Assembly (NCBI GenBank): GCA_012026675.1 | Contig: VEPA01000001.1 | Coordinates: 1-36,658, forward strand | Reading direction: 5' to 3' | Length of the DNA: 36,658 bases | Source of the DNA: Betaproteobacteria bacterium | GTDB taxonomy: Bacteria > Pseudomonadota > Gammaproteobacteria > Burkholderiales > Rhodocyclaceae | Shown here: piece by piece, positions 1-7,714 of the stretch | Position numbering within the stretch: position 1 is the first letter of the stretch | Layout: the number at the start of each line of letters is the position of its first letter | Position numbers and translations under genes: made by a program | Notes under the pieces: generated by a model | What the model was told of the DNA's origin: nothing | Seen by the model: only the letters and a program-made list of their open reading frames with translations | The model's database searches: none

Positions 1-2099
1 GCGTCGAGCAGGGCCAGCGGGGTGCGCTCGCCCATGGCGAAGCACTCGCCGCGCACGGTGTCGTAGCCCATCGCAGTGACGGCGACATCGGCCACCGGCA
101 CCTGCCAGGGGCCGACCATCTGGTCGCGCGCGGTGAAGCCGCCGACGCTGCGGTCGCCGATGGTGACCAGGAAATTCTTCGACGCCACGGTCGGCAGGCG
201 CAGCACGCGCAGCGCAGCCTCCTTCAGGTCGATGGCGGCGACATCGAGCGGCGGCATCGTGACATGCCGGCGACGCGCGTCGCGGTGCAGCTTGGGCGCC
301 TTGCCCAGCAGCACTTCCATCGGCATGTCGACCGGCTTGTTGCCGAAATGATCGTCCTTGACCGTCAGGTGGCTGTCGTCGGTGGCTACACCCAGCACGG
401 CAAAGGGACAGCGCTCGCGCTCGCACAGGGCGCGGAACTCATCCAGGCGTTCGGGCGCGATGGCCAGCACGTAGCGCTCCTGCGCCTCGTTGCTCCAGAT
501 TTCGCGCGGGCTCATGCCCGGCTCTTCGCTGGGAATCGCGCGCAGGTCGAAGGCCGCGCCGCAGCCCGCGTCATGCGCCAGCTCCGGCATGGCGTTGGAA
601 ATGCCGCCGGCGCCGACGTCGTGGATGGCGAGTATCGGATTGGCGTCGCCCTGCTGCCAGCATCTGTCAATGACCTCCTGGGCGCGGCGCTGGATCTCCG
701 GGTTGCCGCGCTGCACCGAGGCGAAATCGAGGTCGGCGGTGTTTGAACCGGTCGCCATCGAGGACGCCGCGCCGCCGCCGAGGCCGATCAGCATACCGGG
801 GCCACCCAGCTGGATCAGCAGGCTGCCGGCCGGAAAGCGGATCTTGAAGGCGTGGCTTGCGGCGATGTTGCCCAGGCCGCCGGCGATCATGATCGGCTTG
901 TGGTAGCCGCGCATCTCGCCCTTGAATTCCTGCTCGAAACTGCGGAAGTACCCAGCCAGGTTGGGGCGGCCGAATTCGTTGTTGAAGGCCGCGGCGCCGA
1001 TCGGGCCTTCGATCATGATGTCGAGCGCCGAGGCGATGCGCTCGGGCTTGCCGTAATCCGATTCCCAGGGCTGAACGTAGCCCGGAATCCTCAGGTCGGA
1101 GACGGAGAACCCGCAGAGGCCGGCCTTGGGTTTGGAGCCGCGCCCGGTCGCGCCTTCGTCGCGAATCTCGCCGCCGGAGCCGGTCGCCGCACCCGGAAAG
1201 GGCGAGATCGCCGTCGGGTGGTTGTGCGTCTCGACCTTGGCCAGGATGTGCGTGAGTTCGTCGCCGTACTCGTAGCCGCCATCGGCGCGCGGATAGAAGC
1301 GCCGGATGCTTGCGCCCTCGATGACAGCTGCATTATCCGAATAGGCCACCACGGTGCCTTCGGGATGCGCCTTGTGCGTCTCGCGGATCATGCCGAACAG
1401 GGACAGCGGCTGAGCCTCGCCATCGACCGTCCAGCTCGCGTTGAAGATCTTGTGCCGGCAATGCTCGGAATTGGCCTGGGCGAACATCATGAGTTCGACG
1501 TCGGTCGGATTGCGCCCGAGCCGGCCGAAGTTCTCGACGAGGTAATCGATCTCGTCGTCGGACAGTGCCAGGCCCAGTTCGCGATTGGCTGCGACCAGCG
1601 CATCGCGTCCGCCGCCCAACAGGTCAACCGAAGTCAGCGGCTGCGGCGCGACATGATGAAACAGTGCCCGGGCAGCATCGATCGAGTCCAGCACCGATTC
1701 GGTCATGCGGTCGTGGAGGCGTGTCGCCAGCACCGACTCCTGTGCGAACTTTCCCGACACATGGAAAGCCGTGCCGCGCTCGATGCGCTTCACCGCGGCG
1801 AAGCCGCAGTTCCGGGCGATGTCGGTGGCCTTGGAACTCCAGGGCGAAATCGTGCCCAGACGGGGCGTGACCAACAGCAGCCGGCCCGCAGGCGGCACCG
1901 GCAGTGTGGCCGGAATGCCCAGCAAGTCTTTCAGCCGTGCCGTTTCATCCGCATTCAGTGGCGCGGCGAGCTCGATGAAATACCAGTACTCCGCGGCCAG
2001 GCCGACGCCGGAGCCGGTGTCGCCGAGGGAGGTTTGCAGACGCGCCAGGCGCGATGCCGAAAACGCAGCGGAGCCCCGCAGGGCAAGGAATTCAGCCAT
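1..2099 (-). CDS. purL: Phosphoribosylformylglycinamidine synthase PurL, N-terminal 699 codons (3' end off the left edge)
   Basis: This enzyme makes FGAM from FGAR, glutamine and ATP in purine synthesis, in the cytoplasm. Translation from the ATG at 2099 begins [10 protein letters not shown] and stays open to base 1. The signature ANSEHCRHK lies at residues 209-217. A segment with VETHNHPTA (289-297), then a glycine-rich GAATGSGG and [12 protein letters not shown], marks the ATP-binding synthetase domain. The first 150 residues match the PurS-like N-terminal domain. The family is usually about 1,300 residues, so the second synthetase half and the glutaminase domain lie outside the window. It is divergent from the thioredoxin gene, and a TATAAT box (minus strand) lies 52 bases upstream. 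No internal stop or frameshift is seen. Confidence 0.97.
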   Translation of the reverse strand, partial: MAEFLALRGSAAFSASRLARLQTSLGDTGSGVGLAAEYWYFIELAAPLNADETARLKDLLGIPATLPVPPAGRLLLVTPRLGTISPWSSKATDIARNCGFAAVKRIERGTAFHVSGKFAQESVLATRLHDRMTESVLDSIDAARALFHHVAPQPLTSVDLLGGGRDALVAANRELGLALSDDEIDYLVENFGRLGRNPTDVELMMFAQANSEHCRHKIFNASWTVDGEAQPLSLFGMIRETHKAHPEGTVVAYSDNAAVIEGASIRRFYPRADGGYEYGDELTHILAKVETHNHPTAISPFPGAATGSGGEIRDEGATGRGSKPKAGLCGFSVSDLRIPGYVQPWESDYGKPERIASALDIMIEGPIGAAAFNNEFGRPNLAGYFRSFEQEFKGEMRGYHKPIMIAGGLGNIAASHAFKIRFPAGSLLIQLGGPGMLIGLGGGAASSMATGSNTADLDFASVQRGNPEIQRRAQEVIDRCWQQGDANPILAIHDVGAGGISNAMPELAHDAGCGAAFDLRAIPSEEPGMSPREIWSNEAQERYVLAIAPERLDEFRALCERERCPFAVLGVATDDSHLTVKDDHFGNKPVDMPMEVLLGKAPKLHRDARRRHVTMPPLDVAAIDLKEAALRVLRLPTVASKNFLVTIGDRSVGGFTARDQMVGPWQVPVADVAVTAMGYDTVRGECFAMGERTPLALLD

Positions 2100-2150
2100 G
2101 ATGGGCGGACCGGGACGAGTGGGAGGCGCGATGGAAATTCAAGGCGCGGA

Positions 2151-2156
2151 ATTATA
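2151..2156 (-). promoter_or_regulatory. Candidate -10 box of purL
   Basis: The minus strand reads a perfect TATAAT here, 52 bases before the purL ATG. I see no convincing -35 box 16-18 bases upstream, so the call rests on the -10 alone. Confidence 0.4.
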
Positions 2157-2215
2157 CCCTCACCCCGCCGGCGGCCCTGGCGCCGGATTGCATTCGACGG
2201 CGATGCCTGAGAAAC

Positions 2216-2244
2216 TTGACGCAGGCAACCCATTGCAGAACATT
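2216..2244 (+). promoter_or_regulatory. Weak candidate promoter of the CnoX-like gene
   Basis: TTGACG (2216-2221) is followed after 17 bases by AACATT (2239-2244), a poor -10 match. Transcription would start only a few bases before the ATG at 2253, which has no clear Shine-Dalgarno sequence. This is a suggestion only. Confidence 0.25.
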
Positions 2245-2252
2245 CCTCGCTC

Positions 2253-3116
2253 ATGAATCCCTTCGCGTTCGACGGCGGCACGGCCGACTTTCAGGAAAAG
2301 GTCATCGATGCCTCGCACCACGCCCCGGTGCTCGTCGACTTCTGGGCCGAATGGTGCGCGCCCTGCCGCGTCCTCAAGCCGATACTGGAAAAGCTCGCCG
2401 CCGAGTATGGCGGGCGCTTCATGCTGGCCAAGCTGAACTCCGACCAGAACCAGGAAATCGCCGCACGTTGCGGTGTGCGCGGCATCCCCAACGTCAAGGC
2501 TTTCGTCCATGGCAAGCTGGTCGATGAATTCACCGGCGCCCTGCCCGAAGCGCAAGTCCGCGCCTTCATCGACAGCCTGCTGCCCTCCCCTGCCGAACCG
2601 CTGCGCATCGCCGCGCAGGAAGCACGGGCACGCGGCGATGCAGAGGTCGCCGCATCGTTGCTGGCCGATGCGCTCCAACTCGATCCCGCCAACGAGGCCG
2701 TACGGCTCGATCTCGCCGAAATCCATATCGACAATGGCCAGTCCGGCGCCGCTCAGGCCATCCTGGACATACTGGCGCACAAGGCACGCGATGCGGTTCG
2801 CGTTGCCGCGCTGCAGGCACGCCTGAAACTGGTGGCGGCCGGCGGCGGCGCCGACCCGGCGGCGCTCGCGGCACGCATCGCCGCCAATTCCGGCGACCTC
2901 GATGCCCGCCTGCAACTGGCCCATGCGCTGGCGCTGGCCCACGACTATCGCCCCGCGCTTGAGCACCTTCTGGAAATCGTGCGTCGCGACCGCAAGTGGC
3001 AGGATGAAGCCGCGCGCAAGACCATGCTCGATCTGTTCGCCCTGCTCGGCGGCAACGCGCAATACGACGATCTGGTACGCGAGTTCCGCATTCAGCTGGC
3101 GCGCACGCTCAACTGA
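2253..3116 (+). CDS. cnoX: CnoX/YbbN-type thioredoxin-TPR co-chaperone with a CAPC active site
   Basis: The protein has 287 residues, close to the 284 of E. coli CnoX (YbbN). Residues 1 to about 112 form a thioredoxin fold with WCAPC (Cys35, Cys38) and the cis-proline loop GIPN (77-80). The rest is an alanine- and leucine-rich helical TPR-like region with no membrane segment. CnoX proteins bind unfolding clients under oxidative stress and hand them to GroEL. E. coli CnoX lacks the first active-site Cys, whereas some relatives such as Caulobacter CnoX keep CxxC and are redox-active. With CAPC this one should be able to reduce disulfides, which is inference. It stands alone between purL (divergent) and a convergent diguanylate cyclase gene. 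Confidence 0.85.
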   Translation: MNPFAFDGGTADFQEKVIDASHHAPVLVDFWAEWCAPCRVLKPILEKLAAEYGGRFMLAKLNSDQNQEIAARCGVRGIPNVKAFVHGKLVDEFTGALPEAQVRAFIDSLLPSPAEPLRIAAQEARARGDAEVAASLLADALQLDPANEAVRLDLAEIHIDNGQSGAAQAILDILAHKARDAVRVAALQARLKLVAAGGGADPAALAARIAANSGDLDARLQLAHALALAHDYRPALEHLLEIVRRDRKWQDEAARKTMLDLFALLGGNAQYDDLVREFRIQLARTLN

Positions 3117-3235
3117 CAACGACGAGGAGTCGCGCGCGCTGTGGCTTTCCGCCGCAATGAATCAGTGCCATGAGTCGACGCTGGCGGAACAGGGAAGCGC
3201 AGCCGCCGGCACCGTGGCCGCGGCCTGCGCGAGGC

Positions 3236-4969
3236 TCAAGCGCTGGTCCCCGCCGCGTCTTCCGCACGAATGCGAAACGCGTTGCGACTCGACGCCTTCA
3301 CGCCATAGAGCGCGGCGTCGGCGTTGCGTTGCAGCGTTTCGGCGTCCATGCCGTGTTCGGGAAAAAGCGCGATGCCGATGCTGCACGAAATGCGGGCGGT
3401 GCCGGCCTGCAATTCGAAAGGTCGCGCCAGCTCCGCAACAATACGCGCGGCAACATCTTCCACCTCGTCGCGCGAGCCGGCATCTATTAGGATGGCCGCG
3501 AATTCGTCGCCGCCCAGCCGCGCGATGGTGTCCGCGGCGCGCACACACTGGTGCAGGCGCTTCGCCGTCTGGACCAGCAGATCGTCGCCCGCGGCGTGAC
3601 CGAACTCGTCGTTCACCGGCTTGAATCGGTCCAGATCAATGAAGCACAGGGCGAAGCTGCGCTTGTGGCGCTGCGCCTGAAGGATGGCAACCCGCAAGCG
3701 GTCGGCGAACAATGCCCGATTGGGCAAGTCGGTCAGCGGATCGTGATAGGCCCGATGCCGCAATTCCTCTTCCAGTTGCTTGCTGTGCGTGATATCGGTC
3801 AGGGTGGCGACGAAACGCACCGGCTGCCCGGCGTGCGCAACGCGACTGACGGAAAGCCAGACGACGAATTCCTCGCCATTCTTGCGCCGGTTCCAGACTT
3901 CGCCCTGCCAGCAGTTATCGCGCTTGAGGCATTCCGACATGTCGGCGTGGAATTCCGGCGGATGCCTGCCCGACCTGAGAATGGCGACTGGCTGTCCCAA
4001 CACTTCGCTCGCGGTATAGCCCGTCATCAGCGAAAAAGCCGGATTCACCTGGATGAACCTGTCCTCCTCATCGGTCACGATAATCGCCTCGGCCGCGCTG
4101 TTAAACACCGCCGCCGCCAGTTCGCTCGCCGCCAGTTGGCCTGCAAGCTGCTTGTTGGCCTGTGACAAGTCGCGCGTGCGATCGAGGATCACCTGTTCCT
4201 GCTCCGTCGCCAGTCTCTCCAGTGTTTGCAAGTGTCCGCGGGTACGCGACAACAACAGCTGCAGCAGAGCCACGATCACGCCAAACATCAGCAGGTGCAC
4301 AACTCCCGAGCGAATGTGCGCCGCGTCCCGCATCGCGAGCAACTGCGCCGACGGCATGGTGACCGATATCCCGCCGCGCACCAGGCCGATCTCATAGCCT
4401 TGCCTCTCATGGCATCCGAGGCAGGGCTTGGTCACCTTGAGCGGCGCCATGTAGCGATGCACGGGAACCTCTCCCGGAATCAGTTCCACGATTTCGCTCA
4501 AGCCGGCTTCGAAACGGCGCAGCGCTTCCGCCTCCCAGGCATCGGCGCGGTTGGCCGGGCGCAAGGGCCTCAGGCTGGTCAGGTGAATCTGGATTCCTTC
4601 GGTCTGCCGTGCAATTTCCGCGAGTTGCCGGGTCATGAAGGCCTGGTTGATCATGGTCAGCTCGATGCCTTCCTGGGTCACCAGGTCGCGCCGCTCGTGA
4701 TCAAGCCAGGGATTGGGCCGGGTAGTCTCGGTCACCGGAACATAGACGCCTTCATGTCGCGCGTTCCATTCGCGGGTCAGCTGGATCAGTCGAAACAGTG
4801 CTGCGCCGCGTTCGCGTGCCATCAGCTGCATGTTGTCGTCGACCCGCTTCCATTCGAGGGCGAAGGACAGCGCAACGCCGCTTGCGACCATCGAGAACAG
4901 AACCCACGGCTGCAGCCACAGCCGTGACAACCTGCCTTGCATCAAGAAGCGTTTCATGAGCCCGCGCAT
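3236..4969 (-). CDS. Membrane diguanylate cyclase with periplasmic c-type heme (Tll0287-like/DUF3365) domain, PAS and GGDEF
   Basis: This 577-residue protein probably makes cyclic di-GMP in response to a redox or gas cue. Order: membrane helix about 22-38; a periplasmic domain with CLGCH at 183-187, a CxxCH site for covalent heme c, followed by the ISVTMP stretch typical of Tll0287-like domains; second helix about 220-241; coiled linker; PAS about 284-395; GGDEF about 405-570. The catalytic motif is intact (GGDEF 486-490), and an inhibitory RxxD site (RAAD, 477-480) sits exactly five residues before it, so product feedback is expected. No EAL domain is present. The start is uncertain: the ATG at 4957 (MKRFL) is an alternative, and neither has a good ribosome site. 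The gene follows icd by 70 bases on the same strand. Confidence 0.88.
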   Translation of the reverse strand: MRGLMKRFLMQGRLSRLWLQPWVLFSMVASGVALSFALEWKRVDDNMQLMARERGAALFRLIQLTREWNARHEGVYVPVTETTRPNPWLDHERRDLVTQEGIELTMINQAFMTRQLAEIARQTEGIQIHLTSLRPLRPANRADAWEAEALRRFEAGLSEIVELIPGEVPVHRYMAPLKVTKPCLGCHERQGYEIGLVRGGISVTMPSAQLLAMRDAAHIRSGVVHLLMFGVIVALLQLLLSRTRGHLQTLERLATEQEQVILDRTRDLSQANKQLAGQLAASELAAAVFNSAAEAIIVTDEEDRFIQVNPAFSLMTGYTASEVLGQPVAILRSGRHPPEFHADMSECLKRDNCWQGEVWNRRKNGEEFVVWLSVSRVAHAGQPVRFVATLTDITHSKQLEEELRHRAYHDPLTDLPNRALFADRLRVAILQAQRHKRSFALCFIDLDRFKPVNDEFGHAAGDDLLVQTAKRLHQCVRAADTIARLGGDEFAAILIDAGSRDEVEDVAARIVAELARPFELQAGTARISCSIGIALFPEHGMDAETLQRNADAALYGVKASSRNAFRIRAEDAAGTSA

Positions 4970-5039
4970 GATCGATTATGCATCAGGCCACGGCATGCCG
5001 CCCCTGCACTCGACGCGCAGGGGAGCACCCGGCAACAGC

Positions 5040-6077
5040 TTAGCCCTTGATGCGAGCCACCAGCGCCTTGGCGTACTGATCGGTGGTGGCCTGGCCGCCC
5101 AGATCGCCGGTACGTACCATGTCCTTGTTAAGCACATCGTCGATGGTCTGGCGCAGGCGGTCGCCGAGGTCCTTGCGCTTGACGTGGTCCAGCATCATGC
5201 CGGCCGCCATCAGCAGCGCGGTCGGGTTGGCGATGCCCTTGCCCGCGATGTCCGGCGCCGAGCCATGCACGGCTTCGAAAATCGCCGCGTCCTCGCCGAT
5301 GTTGGCACCCGGCGTCATGCCCAGGCCGCCGACGAGGCCGGAGATCTGGTCGGACAGGATGTCGCCGAAAAGGTTGGTGGTGACCAGCACATCGAACTGC
5401 CAGGGATTCATGACCAGCTTCATGGCGCAGGCATCGACGATGATCTCGTCCATGACGATCTTGTCCTTGTACTCCGCGGCGTAGATATCGCGTGCGGTTT
5501 CGAGGAAGATGCCGGTCAGGGCCTTCATGATGTTGGCCTTGTGCACCACGGTCACCTTCTTGCGGCCCTGCTTGACGGCGAAGTCGAAGGCAAAACGGAC
5601 AATCTTGCGGCAGCCCTGGCGGGTGTTGATGCCGGTGGACATGCCCACCGCATGCGGATCGCCGTCGATCGGAATGTAGTGCTCGTAGCCCATGTACAGG
5701 CCTTCGTTGTTCTCGCGCACCATGACCAGATCGATGTTGTCGCAGCGGCCGCCGGGAACGATGGTCTTGGCCGGCCGCAGGTTGGCGTAGAGCTTGAACT
5801 CTTCGCGCAGGCGCACGTTGGACGAACGGTAACCGCCGCCCGACGGGGTTTCCAGCGGTCCCTTGAGGGCCAGCCGGTTCTTGCGGATGCTGTCGATGCA
5901 GGCCTGCGGCAACGGATCGCCACAGGCAGTGACACCGGCCAGGCCCGCGATCTCGGTCTCCCACTGAAACGGCGCGCCGAGGGCATCAAGCACCGCGACG
6001 GTCGCGGCGGTAATTTCAGGGCCGATGCCGTCGCCCGGAATCAGGGTGGCAGGAATTAAGGTCTGGGTAGCGCTCAT
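5040..6077 (-). CDS. icd: Isocitrate dehydrogenase, homodimeric NAD-type
   Basis: This TCA-cycle enzyme oxidatively decarboxylates isocitrate to 2-oxoglutarate. The 345-residue protein shows the isocitrate/isopropylmalate dehydrogenase hallmarks: GDGIGPE near the N terminus, KGPLETPSGGGYRSSNVRLR for substrate binding, and NLFGDILSD for the metal site. The cofactor loop reads HGSAPDIAGK. In the E. coli NADP enzyme Lys344-Tyr345 follow HGTAP and hold the 2'-phosphate; here they are Asp-Ile, the pattern of NAD-dependent enzymes. I chose the ATG at 6077 because GGAGA (6087-6083) sits 5 bases before it. An in-frame ATG at 6122 would add 15 unconserved residues. A TATAAT box on the same strand lies about 150 bases upstream. 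Confidence 0.93.
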   Translation of the reverse strand: MSATQTLIPATLIPGDGIGPEITAATVAVLDALGAPFQWETEIAGLAGVTACGDPLPQACIDSIRKNRLALKGPLETPSGGGYRSSNVRLREEFKLYANLRPAKTIVPGGRCDNIDLVMVRENNEGLYMGYEHYIPIDGDPHAVGMSTGINTRQGCRKIVRFAFDFAVKQGRKKVTVVHKANIMKALTGIFLETARDIYAAEYKDKIVMDEIIVDACAMKLVMNPWQFDVLVTTNLFGDILSDQISGLVGGLGMTPGANIGEDAAIFEAVHGSAPDIAGKGIANPTALLMAAGMMLDHVKRKDLGDRLRQTIDDVLNKDMVRTGDLGGQATTDQYAKALVARIKG

Positions 6078-6223
6078 ATCGATCTCCGCGATTCGGCAAA
6101 CAGGGTTGTATACATATGGCACCGTCGCCGTGCTCGGCAGGCCGAAGCGGCAGGGATGCGCTGGTGCTGAAGCATGCCACGTCAGGCTGAACGGCCGCTT
6201 ACTGGCGCCGCGACGCGGGCCGA

Positions 6224-6229
6224 ATTATA
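6224..6229 (-). promoter_or_regulatory. Candidate -10 box of icd
   Basis: The minus strand reads TATAAT here, in the sequence context GCGTATAATTC. A TTGGCG lies 19 bases upstream as a weak -35. The leader to the icd ATG would be about 140 bases. Nothing else stands out in the 224-base gap between icd and ravA. Confidence 0.35.
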
Positions 6230-6289
6230 CGCAGCGCGCGCCTGCCGCCGCCAATTGATCCGGGGCAAGGCGACAGGTCCGCGGATCGC

Positions 6290-6295
6290 TAAAAT
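6290..6295 (+). promoter_or_regulatory. Candidate -10 box of the ravA operon, implying a leaderless or near-leaderless mRNA
   Basis: TAAAAT ends 7 bases before the A of the ravA ATG (6302). A start site at the usual distance would fall on or next to the ATG. There is no Shine-Dalgarno sequence before the ATG and no good -35 box. Confidence 0.35.
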
Positions 6296-6301
6296 CGCGC
6301 C

Positions 6302-7714
6302 ATGACCACGAATCGCAAATCGAGGCTGAAAGCCATCATCGACACCCTGGAGCTGGGGCTGATCGAACGCGGACAATGCGTCCGCCTCTGCCTGCTGGCC
6401 GCCCTGGCCGGCGAACACAGCCTGCTCATCGGCCCGCCCGGCACCGCAAAGAGCGAACTGGCGCGACGCCTGCACAGCGTATTTCGCGATGCCCGCTATT
6501 TCGAGCGCCTGCTGACGCGCTTCTCGGTCCCGGAAGAGCTCTTCGGTCCGCTGTCGATCAAGGCGCTGGAGGAAGATCGTTACGAGCGCCACACCGACGG
6601 CTTCCTGCCCGATGCCTCGATCGCCTTCATCGACGAGGTGTTCAAGGCCAACAGCGCGATCCTCAACGCCCTGCTGACCCTGCTCAACGAACGCGAGTTC
6701 GACAACGGCGCCGGCCGCCAGCGCTGCCCGCTGATCAGCGCCATCGGCGCCACCAACGAAGTACCGGAGGACGAAGTCGGTGAGGCCTTCTTCGACCGCT
6801 TCCTGGTGCGCCTGCCGGTGGCGGCGGTCAGCGGCGAGAATTTCGGCGCCCTGCTCGACGCCGGGCGCGGCCGCCACTGGCAAGCGCCCGGCCCCGAGCT
6901 GTGCCTCGATGCCGTCGATCTCGCCGGCATCGCCGGGGAGGCCTCCACGGTCGCCGTACCCGACGAGTTCGTCGCAGTACTTGCCGAGTTGCGCCAGCAC
7001 TGCGCCGAGATTCCGATCCATGTGTCCGACCGGCGCTGGGTCAAGATCGTCTGGCTGTTGTGCGTGGCCGCGGCCAGCGAAGCTCGCGCGTCCGTGACGC
7101 TATGGGACCTGTTGCTGCTGCCCTGGCTGACCGCGCCGGATGCCCCGCGCCAGGCGGCGGTGGCCGACTGGCTGGCGGCCCGGCTCGGCGTGCGCGAGGC
7201 CTTCTCTCCGGCACGCCTGACGCGCGTGGTGGAGGCTTTCGAGGGGCAACTCGACGCGGAGCTGAAGGCCAACGACCTGGACTACGACGAAACCGGCCGC
7301 CTGAAATTTTCGGCCGCCGACCTGGCGGCGGAACTGGCCGATGCAATCGGCGACGCCAAGGGTGGCGCAGCGGCCCCGCGCATGAGCTACAGTCGGCGCC
7401 GGCGCTACGGCGCATCGCACATCGGCGCGCGCGTGAGCCAGGTCGACTCCCTGCTCCAACGCATTGCCGCCTATGCCGGCGAGATCGCCGCGCGACGCCA
7501 GGATCTCGCCACATTTGCCGAGCACAGCCTGTGGCTCAACGCGGGCCTGACCGCCCGCGCCGGAATCATCCTGGCGTCCACCGCCGCCGCCATCGACGAG
7601 CTTGCCGCCCGCGCCCGGAACGCGCGCCGCGGCTTCCTCGAACTGCCGCGACTGGAACAGGACAACGGCGTGATCCCCGAGCCGGTGGCTCACGACATAC
7701 TCGCCGCCGCGTGA
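6302..7714 (+). CDS. ravA: RavA-like MoxR-family AAA+ ATPase
   Basis: This 470-residue ATPase resembles E. coli RavA. The N-terminal VRLCLLAALAGE stretch precedes Walker A GPPGTAKS (44-51). Walker B FIDE is at 109-112, sensor 1 GATNE at 149-153, a candidate arginine finger in FFDRF (163-167), and VSDRRWVK, the expected RavA sensor-2 segment, comes later. The C-terminal part is helical, with the long pair-forming helices seen in RavA. MoxR ATPases act as hexameric remodelers or metal/cofactor-insertion chaperones with a VWA partner. In E. coli RavA-ViaA has been tied to respiratory complexes and Fe-S enzymes. The stop overlaps the next start (GTGA). It is slightly shorter than E. coli RavA (498), and whether a LARA-type domain remains cannot be judged by eye. 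Confidence 0.88.
   Translation: MTTNRKSRLKAIIDTLELGLIERGQCVRLCLLAALAGEHSLLIGPPGTAKSELARRLHSVFRDARYFERLLTRFSVPEELFGPLSIKALEEDRYERHTDGFLPDASIAFIDEVFKANSAILNALLTLLNEREFDNGAGRQRCPLISAIGATNEVPEDEVGEAFFDRFLVRLPVAAVSGENFGALLDAGRGRHWQAPGPELCLDAVDLAGIAGEASTVAVPDEFVAVLAELRQHCAEIPIHVSDRRWVKIVWLLCVAAASEARASVTLWDLLLLPWLTAPDAPRQAAVADWLAARLGVREAFSPARLTRVVEAFEGQLDAELKANDLDYDETGRLKFSAADLAAELADAIGDAKGGAAAPRMSYSRRRRYGASHIGARVSQVDSLLQRIAAYAGEIAARRQDLATFAEHSLWLNAGLTARAGIILASTAAAIDELAARARNARRGFLELPRLEQDNGVIPEPVAHDILAAA

Noticed and set aside
852-2210. Long plus-strand open frame antisense to purL
   Set aside because: It is the mirror of a clearly conserved purL, has no domain I recognise and arises from the high GC content.
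3147-3189. TTCCGCC and GGCGGAA pair between the cnoX and diguanylate cyclase genes
   Set aside because: The loop is 29 bases and no T run follows, so it is not a convincing terminator.
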